DNA from: UBA7672 sp965229115
GTDB taxonomy: Bacteria; Pseudomonadota; Alphaproteobacteria; Caulobacterales; Hyphomonadaceae
DNA length: 64,000 nucleotides
Assembly (NCBI GenBank): GCA_965229115.1
Contig: CBDDIR010000003.1
Coordinates: 2,294,001-2,358,000, forward strand
Direction of reading: 5' to 3'
Part shown: positions 15,534 through 24,768 of the stretch, piece by piece
Position numbering within the stretch: the first letter of the stretch is position 1
Layout: each line of letters opens with the position of its first letter
Program-made: the position numbers and the translations under genes
The notes under the pieces: generated by a model
What the model was told of the DNA's origin: nothing
The model's input: the letters and a program-made list of their open reading frames with translations, nothing else
Database searches by the model: none

Positions 15534-16889
15534 CTACGGAGCCGCCTGCACCAACCGCGCACGCGCCTTGTCGCCGCCAATCAGCAGCAGCATCTTGTCC
15601 ATCTCCGGACCATGCTCCTGATCGGTCAGCACGCGGCGCAGCGGCATGAACAAGCCCTTGCCCTTGCGGCCCGTCTTGGCCTTCACAGCATCGACCCATT
15701 CCTTCCAGGTCGTCGCCGTCACATCGCCTGCCGGGAACAGCTTGGCCGCTTCGCCGATGAACGCCTGATCGTCGGCATCCAGCTCCGGCCCAGTCAGGCC
15801 GCCGCCATACACCACCGCTAGCCACAGCGCGGCATCCGGCACGCCCTTCAGATTGCCCTTCACCGCATCCCAGAAGTCCGGCGTCGCCTTGTCGCCATAG
15901 GCCAGCTTCGCCAGACGCGGCTGCACCGCCTCGAAGCTCATGCCGTGGACGATCTGCGCATTGAGCGCGCTCAGTTCATTCTCGTCGAAGCGCGCCGGCG
16001 CACGGCCCATCTTCGAGAACGCAAACTCCAGCGCCAGCTGCTGCAGGCTTTCGCGCGCCTCAACCGGATCCGACGTGCCGATCTTCGCCAGCAGCGACAG
16101 GATCGACATCGGCTCATAGCCTTCATTGCGCAGCTGTTCCGCCGACAGCGAGCCAAGGCGCTTGGACAGGCCCTGCCCGTCCGCGCCGATCAGCAGCGGC
16201 ATGTGCGCCATCTCCGGCGGCTTCGCGCCGAACGCCAGGAAGATCTCGATCTGCGCACCCGAATTGGTGACGTGATCTTCGCCACGGATCACATGCGTGA
16301 TCGCCGCATCGATATCGTCCACCACCGACGGCATCGTGTAGAGGAACGAGCCATCCTCACGGATCAGCACCGGGTCCGACACCGACGAGGTATCGATCGA
16401 CTGCTGGCCACGCACCAGGTCGTTCCACTCCGCACGCCCGCCCGACAGCTTGAAGCGCCAGTGCGGCTTGCGCCCCTCAGCTTCCAGCTTCGCACGATCT
16501 TCATCCGTCAGCGCCAGCGAAGCACGATCATAAACCGGCGGCTTGCCACGGCTCAGCGCGATCTTCTTCCGACGCTCCAGCTCCTCAGCCGTCTCGTAGC
16601 AAGCATAGAGCAAGCCCTTGGCCTTCAGCTCTTCCGCCGCCTGCGCATAACGCTCGAACTTTTCCGACTGCTTGAACGTCTCGTCCCACGTCATGCCCAG
16701 CCAGGTCAGGTCGGCACGAATGCCGTCCTCATTCTCCTTGGTGGAGCGCTCGAGGTCCGTATCGTCGATGCGCAGCACGAACGTGCCGCCCTGGCCCTTG
16801 GCATAGAGCCAGTTCACCAGCGCGGTACGGATATTCCCGACGTGCAGCTTGCCCGTGGGCGAAGGCGCAAAGCGGACTTTGACGGTCAT
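15534..16889 (-). CDS. gltX: Glutamate--tRNA ligase
   Basis: A 451-residue class I aminoacyl-tRNA synthetase. The HIGH-type motif is APSPTGKLHVGN (HVGN variant) at residues 8-19, the ATP-site partner of the KMSKS loop is QGLSKRLGS, and RGEDHVTNSGAQIEIF is the conserved central block. The C-terminal helical anticodon domain is present. The enzyme charges tRNA-Glu. Many alphaproteobacteria have two GluRS enzymes, one of which charges tRNA-Gln for the GatCAB route; the HVGN motif and compact length hint at the second type, which is inference. No ORF neighbour is close, and the start MTVKVRFAPS is standard. Confidence 0.95.
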   Translation of the reverse strand: MTVKVRFAPSPTGKLHVGNIRTALVNWLYAKGQGGTFVLRIDDTDLERSTKENEDGIRADLTWLGMTWDETFKQSEKFERYAQAAEELKAKGLLYACYETAEELERRKKIALSRGKPPVYDRASLALTDEDRAKLEAEGRKPHWRFKLSGGRAEWNDLVRGQQSIDTSSVSDPVLIREDGSFLYTMPSVVDDIDAAITHVIRGEDHVTNSGAQIEIFLAFGAKPPEMAHMPLLIGADGQGLSKRLGSLSAEQLRNEGYEPMSILSLLAKIGTSDPVEARESLQQLALEFAFSKMGRAPARFDENELSALNAQIVHGMSFEAVQPRLAKLAYGDKATPDFWDAVKGNLKGVPDAALWLAVVYGGGLTGPELDADDQAFIGEAAKLFPAGDVTATTWKEWVDAVKAKTGRKGKGLFMPLRRVLTDQEHGPEMDKMLLLIGGDKARARLVQAAP

Positions 16890-17005
16890 AGGTTCAGGCT
16901 TTCAAAAGCTCGGATTCCGGGTTTCCGGAGATAGGCCGGATGCATGTACCCATCCGCCCCGCCTTGGCAAGCTTTGCGCTGGAAACCAGCGCTTTTTGGG
17001 CCTGT

Positions 17006-17992
17006 TCAACCCATTCCCATCGTGTTGCCGGCGATCATTTCGGCAAACAGCTTGGCGTCGAACGACCTCGCGCCATAGTCCAGCGTGAACGACTGCAGCC
17101 GCGACAGCAGGTTCATGCCCACGATCAGCGCCGGCTCTTCCGTCAGTCCCCACTGCTGGAAGATCGGCGCATCCAGCGCCACGGCGGTGGCATCCTCGAC
17201 ATAGAAGGACCGCGTCTCCACCTGCGGCATGGCGATGAACTGTCCGGTCAGCACATGCCCGGTCACGCCAAACACTTTCACATTGTCGAGCCGCACCAGC
17301 TTGGGATGCGCCTTCAGCAGCGCCTGGCTCAGCTTGAGATTGGCGATGCAATTCTGCGCGCCGGTATCCAGCATCAGCTTGCACGGCACATTGCCGATCC
17401 GCCCATCGATCTCCGCCAGCAGGCCATTGCGCACCCGCATGATCGACTTCGACGGCACATAGATCGGATGCCGCGAGCCTTCGATCTTCACCGTCTTGCG
17501 GCGGATATCGAACGTCAGCCGTTTGCGATCGAAAAGATCTGCGCCGAGAATGCCGTCGATATTGGCAACGCCATTGTCCGGCAGCACGGCCATCTGCACG
17601 GACTTCTGCTTCGCAGCGCCCGCCTCGAACATCTCGACACGCGCCATCGGCGTCTCCGCCATGCCGGTCGTGCCCGCGACCGTCACCTTGCCCACGATGG
17701 GCGCACCCACCGTCGCCAGATGCCGCTGCGCCAGCACCGTCACCGTCGACCCCGTGTCAACCATGAAGGAGAACGGCCCCTTGCCGTTCAGCATCACCTT
17801 CGTCGTCGGGCGGCCATAGAGATCGAGCCACGTGTCGAGACTGGGCGTGAACTCTTCGCCCGGCTGAAACACGCGCTCGCCCGGTCCCGGCTGATACGGC
17901 GTCTTCAACGGCGTCTGCGCCGCCGCAACGCCCGCCAGTCCAAGCGCCGGCAGAGCGCCCAACATTGCACGCCGTGTGAGGGCGAAATTCAT
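17006..17992 (-). CDS. Exported two-motif aspartic protease (copy 1)
   Basis: A 328-residue secreted protein with a twin-arginine-like signal (LTRRAMLGALPALGLAG, then AAAQT). It contains two retropepsin-like lobes, each with a catalytic motif: FMVDTGS at Asp 79 and LMLDTGA at Asp 209. Each lobe ends in a hydrophobic-hydrophobic-Gly strand (IDGILGADLF and LIVGMNLL) and has a flap-like Gly-rich hairpin (VAGTTG, VFGVTG). A single chain carrying both Asp residues could form a complete pepsin-like active site without dimerising. It is the downstream member of a tandem pair with 18082-19074. Substrate is unknown; periplasmic peptidoglycan or envelope protein turnover is speculation. Confidence 0.88.
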   Translation of the reverse strand: MNFALTRRAMLGALPALGLAGVAAAQTPLKTPYQPGPGERVFQPGEEFTPSLDTWLDLYGRPTTKVMLNGKGPFSFMVDTGSTVTVLAQRHLATVGAPIVGKVTVAGTTGMAETPMARVEMFEAGAAKQKSVQMAVLPDNGVANIDGILGADLFDRKRLTFDIRRKTVKIEGSRHPIYVPSKSIMRVRNGLLAEIDGRIGNVPCKLMLDTGAQNCIANLKLSQALLKAHPKLVRLDNVKVFGVTGHVLTGQFIAMPQVETRSFYVEDATAVALDAPIFQQWGLTEEPALIVGMNLLSRLQSFTLDYGARSFDAKLFAEMIAGNTMGMG

Positions 17993-18081
17993 CGGCCATC
18001 CTCCCCGACCGCCCTCCTTCGGGGCGACCTGTCATACGCGGAGCATGATCCCGGCCCGTGCCAACGGCAATAGGCGTAAGG

Positions 18082-19074
18082 TTAGCCGAACTCTGCCGAA
18101 TTGCGTGCAACCTGGCCCGACATCAGTGTCGCCTCGAACGACTTCGCTCCATAGTCGATCGAGAAGGAATCCAGCCGCGACAGGAGGTTAACCCCGACGA
18201 TCATCGCCGGCTCGTCCCGCAGGTCCCACAGATCGAAGATCGGAGCATCCACCGCCACCGCGCCCGCATCCCTCACCGAGAAGGCGCGCAGCTCCACTTT
18301 CGGCAGGCCAATAAACTGCCCCGCCATCACGTGACCGGTCACGCCGAACACGCTGACATTCTCCACGCGCCGCAGACCCGGATGCGCCGCCCTCAATGCG
18401 TCGCTCAGCGCCATGTTGGCGATACAGTTCTGCGCGCCCGTATCCAGCATCAGCTTGCAGCTGACATTGCCGATCCTGCCGTCGATCTCCGCCAGCAGCC
18501 CGTTGCGCACGCGCATGTTCGACAGCGTCGATCCGCGTGTTGCACGCGTCGGCTTGCGAGAGCCTTCGATCTTCACGCTCTTGCCCTGGATATCGAAGAC
18601 CACCTTCTTCCCGGCGAACACATCGGCGCCGAGAATGCCGTCGATCGCGCCAAGCCCCGCATCCGGCAGAACAGCGACGCGCACCTTGCGCTTGGTGACT
18701 GCGCCAACCTCGATCATGTCGAGCTCGGCCGTCTGCGCCTGCGCCATGCCGGTCGTGCCCGCAACAGTCGCGGTGCCGGTGATCGGCGCACCGAGCGCTG
18801 TGACATGTCGCTTGGCCAGCACGGTGTTGGTTGTGCCCGTGTCGACCATGAAGGCGTACGGGCCTTTGCCGTTCAGCATCACGCGCGCAGCCGGACGTCC
18901 CCAGGTATCAACCCAGGCGTCGAGCGTCCCGTTGATGTCGAGAGCAGCAGACGTTGCAGTCGATCCCACGCTCTGTCCAAGAGACTGCGAGGTGGGCGTT
19001 TGAGCCAAAGCGGCGCCAGCCAGCCCAAAGGCTGGGAGAGCGCCGAGCATCGCTCGGCGAGTCAGGGTGGTCAT
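18082..19074 (-). CDS. Exported two-motif aspartic protease (copy 2)
   Basis: A 330-residue paralogue with its own twin-arginine-like signal (LTRRAMLGALPAFGLAG). It has DTG motifs at Asp 78 (FMVDTGT) and Asp 211 (LMLDTGAQNCIAN), the same VAGTTGMA and VFGVTGHV flaps, and matching IDGILGADVF and MIVGVNLLSRL strands. Between signal and domain it carries a Ser/Thr-rich linker of about 25 residues not found in copy 1. Ninety bases separate it from copy 1, so cotranscription is plausible. Confidence 0.88.
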   Translation of the reverse strand: MTTLTRRAMLGALPAFGLAGAALAQTPTSQSLGQSVGSTATSAALDINGTLDAWVDTWGRPAARVMLNGKGPYAFMVDTGTTNTVLAKRHVTALGAPITGTATVAGTTGMAQAQTAELDMIEVGAVTKRKVRVAVLPDAGLGAIDGILGADVFAGKKVVFDIQGKSVKIEGSRKPTRATRGSTLSNMRVRNGLLAEIDGRIGNVSCKLMLDTGAQNCIANMALSDALRAAHPGLRRVENVSVFGVTGHVMAGQFIGLPKVELRAFSVRDAGAVAVDAPIFDLWDLRDEPAMIVGVNLLSRLDSFSIDYGAKSFEATLMSGQVARNSAEFG

Positions 19075-19201
19075 GGGGCGTTCCTCCCGCCCGCCGCCTT
19101 TATTGGCGGCTTTGCTATGGCGGTCTGTTATGTGTGTAAGATGAGCCGACCCGCCCCACTCGACAAGCTGCGGCGTGCATCACTTTCAAAAATGTGAGTG
19201 G

Positions 19202-19612
19202 TTAGAAACCGGGCAAACAAGCCACCAAAAGCAGGACAATCCCTGCCATCGCGACGCCCCAGGCCAAAGTTCGCACAAAAGGTAGGCCACTGGCATAAAC
19301 AGGCAGGTAAACGACCCGTCCCCAGAAGTAGAGCTGCGCGCCCAGCGGCGCCAAACCGCTCTCATGACCGGACGCCGCCTGCACCAACACGGCGCCGACA
19401 AACAGCGGCAACGTCTCGAGGTAGTTCTTCCACGCGCGGTCGATCCGCCCGCCCACCGCATTCAGCGGCGGCGTCGCGCCATCGCGTGAACCAGCCGCCC
19501 ACTTGGTCCCGCGCTGCGTGATCGACATGAACGCTGCAGCAAGCAGATAGACAAAGCCGAGCACAAGGCTCGCCCAAAGCATCTGCATCTGCGTTGAAGA
19601 AAGATCCGGCAT
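19202..19612 (-). CDS. MAPEG-family membrane protein
   Basis: A 136-residue protein with four hydrophobic helices and the MAPEG core pattern: a polar loop with GGRIDRAWKNYLETLPLFVGAVLV after helix 1, then AQLYFWGRVVYLPVYASGLPFVRTLAWGVAMAGI. Eukaryotic MAPEG enzymes use glutathione on lipids and xenobiotics; bacterial members are mostly uncharacterised. It lies 127 bases downstream of the protease pair's promoter side and appears to be transcribed on its own. Confidence 0.88.
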   Translation of the reverse strand: MPDLSSTQMQMLWASLVLGFVYLLAAAFMSITQRGTKWAAGSRDGATPPLNAVGGRIDRAWKNYLETLPLFVGAVLVQAASGHESGLAPLGAQLYFWGRVVYLPVYASGLPFVRTLAWGVAMAGIVLLLVACLPGF

Positions 19613-19715
19613 ACGTCGCCCTCCGCTATGTCAGCGGAAGCTACGCAAGCAAAGGCGGCGCACAACCGGCGCCGCCACGTCAGTCAGCTTGATTATTCGA
19701 TGAGCCTAGGCCGCT

Positions 19716-19937
19716 CTACTTCGCCGGCGTGATCGACTTGATCGCCAGCGGCGGAAGGCCGGACTTTTCCGAGATGACGCGATCCTGCTCTTCGATCGCT
19801 TCGCGGATCGCCTTGTCCTTGTTGTAAGGATCATTCAGCACGTCGGCCGAAACCTTGCGGTTCGACTTCTGGGTGCCGTCTTCATAAACGACGTTGAAAA
19901 ACGCGAATTCGACGCGCGCCGTCGGCTTCTTGGCCAT
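19716..19937 (-). CDS. Small conserved-looking hypothetical protein (73 aa)
   Basis: A 73-residue soluble protein with no recognised domain. It starts MAKKPTARVEFAFFNVVYEDG, likely two beta-strands, then an acidic/basic helix (NDPYNKDKAIREAIEEQDRVISEKSG) and a hydrophobic C-terminus LPPLAIKSITPAK. Codon use matches its neighbours and the frame stands alone, which supports it as a real gene. Confidence 0.65.
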   Translation of the reverse strand: MAKKPTARVEFAFFNVVYEDGTQKSNRKVSADVLNDPYNKDKAIREAIEEQDRVISEKSGLPPLAIKSITPAK

Positions 19938-20057
19938 GGTGTGTTCCGATCGTATTTTGGGAGGCGGATCAGGCCGCGAGCTTCATCTGGGCCATATCAC
20001 CGGAATCGCAAGGGTATGCGACAACGCTGGCTGCTTAACAGGCGTTTATCGAAAAGC

Positions 20058-21044
20058 CTAGGCCGCCGCGACCGTGGTGGCCGCCATGGCGCAGGTCTCG
20101 ACCATTTCGGCCATTGCCGCCGCACGCGCGCCAACGCCGCCCGTGATCACCGGAGCCGCACGGCCCTGGATCGCAGCAACGAAGGCCTCGTCAGCCGCTT
20201 TCAGCGGATCCGGCAGGATCGCCGACACATCGGCGCGGATGTCGAACTTGGTGGTGTTCTTCACCTGGCGGGTGATGAAGTCGATTTCGACGATGCCCGA
20301 GGCGTACTCGATCTTCATCCAGCGCTCGCGCTTCTCGGCGCAACGCGAAGCCGTCAGCTTGGCGTGGCCGTTATTGGCGAACAGCAGCTCGGCCGAAGCC
20401 TGGTCGAGCAGACGCGTGTGCGAGGAGAAGCCAGCGCCATCGACGCTCTTCACTTCGCCACCAAACAGCTCAGCCGTCAGGTCGAGGTCGTGGATCATCA
20501 GGTCGAACACGACCGACACGTCTTCGCAGCGGCCATCCGGCGAAGCCGGGCCCATGCGGACGCCTTCGATGCGCAGCGGGCGCTCGCCCGTGCCGAACAG
20601 GCCCATCGCTTCGAACACCAGACGTTCCTGGTGGCCGACCGACAGGACGAGATCTTTCTCAAGCGCCAGCTTGGCGAGGCCGCGAGCTTCAACGCCCGTC
20701 AGAGCCAAGGGCTTTTCAACGAGAGCGTGCTTGCCGGCTTCGAGAGCGCGGCGGGTCAGCGTGGCGTGGCTGGAGGCCGGCGTCGCGATCACGAGCGCGT
20801 CGCAGGCATTGGCGATCGCGTCAAACGTGCCGAACACTTCGCCCTTGCCGACCTTGGCGATGACCTTGCCTGCAGCTTCCTGGTTCAGGTCGAACACGCC
20901 GACGAACTCGGCATGGACGCTGGAGGCGAATTTCTGGGCGTGGTAGCCACCGAACACCCCGGCGCCGATCACGCCAACGCGGACGCGGCCCTGATGGCTG
21001 CCGATGACGGTCGCGGTTCTGGAAGAAACTTCGGTACGCTTCAC
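20058..21044 (-). CDS. Gfo/Idh/MocA family NAD(P)-dependent oxidoreductase
   Basis: A 328-residue oxidoreductase with the N-terminal nucleotide-binding motif VRVGVIGAGVFGGYHAQKF, the conserved EKPLALT segment (Lys of the family EKP motif) and the C-terminal alpha/beta domain bearing DLMIHDLDL, which supplies the catalytic His. The family oxidises or reduces sugar rings, often nucleotide sugars. It is divergent from a glycosyltransferase, which fits a role in envelope sugar metabolism, but the substrate is not shown. An N-terminal extension of about 20 residues precedes the Rossmann motif. Confidence 0.9.
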   Translation of the reverse strand: MKRTEVSSRTATVIGSHQGRVRVGVIGAGVFGGYHAQKFASSVHAEFVGVFDLNQEAAGKVIAKVGKGEVFGTFDAIANACDALVIATPASSHATLTRRALEAGKHALVEKPLALTGVEARGLAKLALEKDLVLSVGHQERLVFEAMGLFGTGERPLRIEGVRMGPASPDGRCEDVSVVFDLMIHDLDLTAELFGGEVKSVDGAGFSSHTRLLDQASAELLFANNGHAKLTASRCAEKRERWMKIEYASGIVEIDFITRQVKNTTKFDIRADVSAILPDPLKAADEAFVAAIQGRAAPVITGGVGARAAAMAEMVETCAMAATTVAAA

Positions 21045-21141
21045 TGGTAACCCTCCGACACGCCTTGCAGCGCGAAGTGAGCAGATACGCGATTAACGCA
21101 GCCGCACAATGAGCGGGACCATCAAGGATGGTTACACAATC

Positions 21142-21164
21142 TTTCAATCTGTATCCGATTGAAA
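21142..21164. promoter_or_regulatory. Perfect dyad in the divergent intergenic region
   Basis: TTTCAATC (21142-21149) and GATTGAAA (21157-21164) form an eight-base inverted repeat with a seven-base spacer. It sits between the Gfo/Idh/MocA gene (98 bases from its start) and the glycosyltransferase gene (about 215 bases), where a shared operator could lie. The rest of 21045-21379 shows no gene. Confidence 0.4.
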
Positions 21165-21379
21165 ACACACAGGAATACCGGTCACACCTCACCGCTTGTT
21201 ACTGCGACAGAAACACCCCGCGTGATGTGATCCGTAACATGGCGTGAGGCGCGAGGACGGCGCCAGAATCGCGGGTGGCGCGAGCCCTGCATACTTCCCT
21301 TCCATTAAGCCCTGCCCCGTATCCCCTCCCCAATCTCGGTGAATGGAAGCGGGCTAAGCCCATTGGAACAACCGACGTG

Positions 21380-22579
21380 ATGATCCTCGTCAGCAATCGC
21401 CGCCTCGACGATGTGCGCTCAGGAAGCGGCGCATATCTGGTGACGTTCCTGAAGTCGGCCAAACAGGCCGGCTACAAGGTCCGTGTGATCATGGCTCCTG
21501 ACACCGCTTTCGGCAGCAAACCCTGGGCGAAAATCTCCGACACTGTGCTCGCCCACGCCACGCCCGAATGGCCTGGCTCGGCCCGCATCGGCGGGACATT
21601 CGTTTCCACCAAACCATCCGTCTGGATCCGCTTCCTGAAGCGCCTCGGCACGGAAGCCGGCAACCGCCTCAAGCTCACAAAAGCCAAGCCCGTCAGCCTG
21701 CTGTCGCGTATCCCATCCGCCAGCGAACAGGCAGAACTCGCCCGCGCCATCCGCGTCCACGCGCCGTCCTGCGTGGTTGTGGAATACTCCTCACTCGCTC
21801 CGCTGTTTGCACACCTGCAGGACATCCCCGGTCGCGGAGTCCTGATGCACGACCTTTTCTCCAGCCGCGCCGAAAGCTTCCGCGCAGCCGGCAAATTGCC
21901 AGATCACGGTGACATGACGCTTGCGGAAGAGGCCAAGCGCCTTGCCTCCGCCAACCTCATCCTGCACGCGTCCATGAACGAGCTGGAGAAGGTTGCGCCG
22001 CACGCTCCACATGCTCGCCATGTCTGGATGCGCCCCACCACGACGCCGCACCGTAACGCCCTTCAGTCTCGCGCACCCGCCGCTTTGTTCATGGGCGCCA
22101 ACCATGCCGGCAACCGCGAAGGCCTTAATCACGTAGTCGATGAAGTCTGGCCCCTCGTGCGCGCCCGCGTGCCCGACGCACGTTTCATTGTCGCCGGCGC
22201 AATCGGCGATGGCATGACTGCCGAAAACGGCATTGAGCCGATCGGACGCGTCGACGATCTCGCCTCCCTCGCCGGTCCCGACCGTATCGGCCTCGTCCCG
22301 ATCCGCGTTTTCAGCGGCATCGCTATCAAGGTCGCCGACTATATGGGCCTAGGCATGCCGGTGATCGGCTATCCGGGGGGCCTCGACGGTTTCGGCTCCG
22401 AACTGGACAGTGCTTCGATCCGCGTGCAAACGCCCCAGGCGTTCGCTGATGCGCTCGTTGACCTGTTGACCTCGGAGGAGAAACGCCGAGCTAAAAGTGA
22501 AGCTGGCCTGAAACTGGCGGAAACGACCCTGTCGGACTCAGGAATTGTCGCCGCTTTGGCCGTTTTCCGACCCGCCTAA
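21380..22579 (+). CDS. Glycosyltransferase, GT4-like (GT-B fold)
   Basis: A 399-residue GT-B type enzyme: the N-terminal domain begins MILVSNRRLDDVRSGSGAYLV, and the C-terminal domain has FMGANHAGNREGLNHVVDEVWPLV and the donor-binding region VPIRVFSGIAIKVADYMGLGMPVIGYPGG. This pattern is typical of GT4-like sugar transferases in capsule or lipopolysaccharide assembly. ATG 21380 is chosen; a frame reaching back to 21275 gives an atypical Pro-rich N-terminus. No signal peptide or membrane helix is present. Acceptor and donor are unknown. Confidence 0.82.
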   Translation: MILVSNRRLDDVRSGSGAYLVTFLKSAKQAGYKVRVIMAPDTAFGSKPWAKISDTVLAHATPEWPGSARIGGTFVSTKPSVWIRFLKRLGTEAGNRLKLTKAKPVSLLSRIPSASEQAELARAIRVHAPSCVVVEYSSLAPLFAHLQDIPGRGVLMHDLFSSRAESFRAAGKLPDHGDMTLAEEAKRLASANLILHASMNELEKVAPHAPHARHVWMRPTTTPHRNALQSRAPAALFMGANHAGNREGLNHVVDEVWPLVRARVPDARFIVAGAIGDGMTAENGIEPIGRVDDLASLAGPDRIGLVPIRVFSGIAIKVADYMGLGMPVIGYPGGLDGFGSELDSASIRVQTPQAFADALVDLLTSEEKRRAKSEAGLKLAETTLSDSGIVAALAVFRPA

Positions 22580-22743
22580 CCGCTGGTCAGCCCGTGAAAG
22601 CCTGCTAGAGTTCCCTATATTGTCGGGGGACTACGGGTTCCCCCGTCCTATTCCCAAGAACTTATGCCCTGCCGCGCTGATCGCGGCCCTATGTTAGCCA
22701 CCGGACGCGCCTGCGTGTCCGCTTCTTCTGAAAGACCACGCCT

Positions 22744-23649
22744 ATGGCCCGCCTGTTCGAAAGCTACGTGATGGTGGATTGGAGCGCTGCCTCCAAACCT
22801 GCCACCGGCGCCGACTCCATCTGGATCGGAGCGCTGACCCCGGATTCGCGCCTGAAGCTGTCGTTCAAGGCCTCGAACCCGCCTACGCGCGCGAAAGCCA
22901 TGGAAGAGCTCACCGAGCTCCTGAACCGCTGCCTCAAGCGCGGCGACCGCGTGCTCGTGGGCGTCGACTTCCCGCTCGGCTTCCCCGCCGGCACGTCCGA
23001 AGCGCTCAAGCTGAAGGGCGAGCCTGGCAAGTCGCTGCGCGAATTCCTGCTCAAGGAAATGAAGGACAAGCCGGACAACTCGAACAACCGCTTTGCTCTC
23101 GCAGCGCGGATGAACCGCCTCATCTCGGATGGCCCCTTCCCATTCTGGGGCTGCTCGAAAAAGGACGAGCTCACCACGCTTTCCGTGAAGAAGACGCGCG
23201 AGCACGGCCCGAAGGACATCGCGGAATTCCGCATCGTCGAAGACAAGGCGCTCGACGCCAAGAAGGCGCGCCCGCAACCGGTGTGGAAGATCGCCTACGC
23301 CGGCGCCATCGGCGGCCAGGCCATGACCGGCATCCCGGCCATCGAACGCCTGCGCGAGAAATTCCCTGCGCTGAAAGTCTGGCCGTTCGACATGCCGATG
23401 GCCAAGCTCGACGCTGAAGGTCTGGCCGACGCGCGCATCGTCGTCGCCGAGGTCCTGACGACCCTGAACGCCACGAACCAGCAGTCGTCCGAAATCCGCG
23501 ACGAAGCCCAGGTCCGCGGCATCTGCGAGGCTCTTGCCGAGCGTGACGCCAACGGAAAGCTGGCGGCCATGTTCGCAGGCGAGGCCAAGCTCACCGACGC
23601 CCAGAAGGCCAAGGTGACGTCAGAGGAAGGCTGGATTCTGGGAATTTAG
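22744..23649 (+). CDS. RNase H-fold protein of the DUF429-like type
   Basis: A 301-residue cytoplasmic protein with motifs like DUF429 predicted nucleases: the first strand VMVDWSAAS with its Asp, the second strand VLVGVDFPLGFP with a second Asp, and a later LKVWPFDMPMAKLD. Alphaproteobacterial relatives are variously named in databases as cobalamin or molybdopterin proteins without evidence. No enzyme activity can be assigned. It is followed after 117 bases by the HU gene. Confidence 0.6.
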   Translation: MARLFESYVMVDWSAASKPATGADSIWIGALTPDSRLKLSFKASNPPTRAKAMEELTELLNRCLKRGDRVLVGVDFPLGFPAGTSEALKLKGEPGKSLREFLLKEMKDKPDNSNNRFALAARMNRLISDGPFPFWGCSKKDELTTLSVKKTREHGPKDIAEFRIVEDKALDAKKARPQPVWKIAYAGAIGGQAMTGIPAIERLREKFPALKVWPFDMPMAKLDAEGLADARIVVAEVLTTLNATNQQSSEIRDEAQVRGICEALAERDANGKLAAMFAGEAKLTDAQKAKVTSEEGWILGI

Positions 23650-23766
23650 TTCGGATTTTCCGCGCTATTTCCTGATTCCGCTCTTGTGAATCAGCTCGAA
23701 CGAAAGGTTCTATGGGCAACCGCTATATCACGGCGGCGTGTTCGAAGCCTTTGGTGGGAGCGGGCC

Positions 23767-24036
23767 ATGAACAAGTCTGACCTGATCAAGTCGATCTCCG
23801 ACTCGACCGGCCTGAAACAGACGGAGGCGACGCGTCTCGTGGACGCCGTCTTCGACACTATCACGACAAGCCTGAAGAAGGGCGAGCAAGTTGCAATCTC
23901 CGGCTTCGGCACTTTCGTCGCCAAGACGCGCGCCGCACGCGAGGGACGCAACCCCGCCACCGGCATGACGATCAACATCCCGGCCAGAACATCGGCCGCC
24001 TTCAAGCCCGCAGCGGCGATGAAGGACATGAAATAG
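23767..24036 (+). CDS. HU-family DNA-binding protein
   Basis: An 89-residue histone-like protein with the usual helix start MNKSDLIKSISDSTGLKQTEA, the beta core VAISGFGTF and the DNA-bending arm RAAREGRNPATG ending in a Pro-containing turn. It dimerises and bends DNA in the nucleoid. ATG 23767 is chosen; a frame reaching to 23686 does not match the family. A strong hairpin terminator follows 54 bases downstream. Confidence 0.95.
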   Translation: MNKSDLIKSISDSTGLKQTEATRLVDAVFDTITTSLKKGEQVAISGFGTFVAKTRAAREGRNPATGMTINIPARTSAAFKPAAAMKDMK

Positions 24037-24090
24037 GAAAGAACCTCGCCGCCCGGCTGCTCGCTACATTCTGGCAGGTACGAGGTTCTC

Positions 24091-24132
24091 AAAACGGCGT
24101 GCGGTTGTCCTCAAGACGCCGCACGCCGTTTT
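24091..24132. terminator. Bidirectional intrinsic terminator after the HU gene
   Basis: A perfect 14-base stem, AAAACGGCGTGCGG (24091-24104) with CCGCACGCCGTTTT (24119-24132). It has a run of T on the right arm for plus-strand transcripts and A on the left for the reverse. Confidence 0.9.
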
Positions 24133-24162
24133 ACTTTTCAGGGATAGCTGTCAGAAGCGGGG

Positions 24163-24768
24163 ATGACTCGCCACACGGCTATCGATCCTGCAACCGCGCG
24201 CCCTGCTCCACCCAAAGGCGCGTTCTCCCAATTCGTGCGGATCATCTGCATCGCGCAGTTGAAGCTCACCGGCTGGCGCATGCAGGGCGACTGGCCCGCG
24301 ATCGACAAGATGGTGCTGGTGGCCGCGCCCCAAACATCCAACTGGGATGGCCTGCAGATGCTGGTCGCGGCTGGCTACTATCGCATCCGCCTGCGCTGGA
24401 TGGGCAAGAAGAGCCTCACCACCGGCCCCTTCGGCTGGCTCATCAAATGGCTCGGTTGCGTGCCCATCGACCGTTCGCAGAGCAATGATGTCGTGAAGAC
24501 CATGGCAGACGCCATCGGCGCATCACCCACCATGGTCCTCGCCATCCCGCCCGAAGGCACCCGCGCGCGCGTCGCCGAATGGAAGAGCGGCTTCTACCAC
24601 ATCGCCGTCGCCGCAGGCGTGCCCATCGTGCTCAGCGTGCTCGACTACAGGACCAAGACGATGAGCATCGCCGGCGTCGTCCATCCCAGCGGCGACTACG
24701 AAGCCGACCTGCCCATCATCCGCGCCTACTATGCCAACGCCGTCGGCAAGCACCCGGCGAAAACCTAG
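24163..24768 (+). CDS. PlsC-like acyltransferase with altered catalytic motif
   Basis: A 201-residue lysophospholipid-acyltransferase-fold protein. The usual HX4D motif reads PQTSNWD: the His is Gln (codon CAA). The second and third motifs, PFGWLIKWLGCVPIDRS and PPEGTR, are intact. If the enzyme acylates at all it must do so without the normal general base; otherwise it may be a binding or regulatory homologue. It ends in a four-base convergent overlap with the MATE gene (CTAG). Confidence 0.85.
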   Translation: MTRHTAIDPATARPAPPKGAFSQFVRIICIAQLKLTGWRMQGDWPAIDKMVLVAAPQTSNWDGLQMLVAAGYYRIRLRWMGKKSLTTGPFGWLIKWLGCVPIDRSQSNDVVKTMADAIGASPTMVLAIPPEGTRARVAEWKSGFYHIAVAAGVPIVLSVLDYRTKTMSIAGVVHPSGDYEADLPIIRAYYANAVGKHPAKT

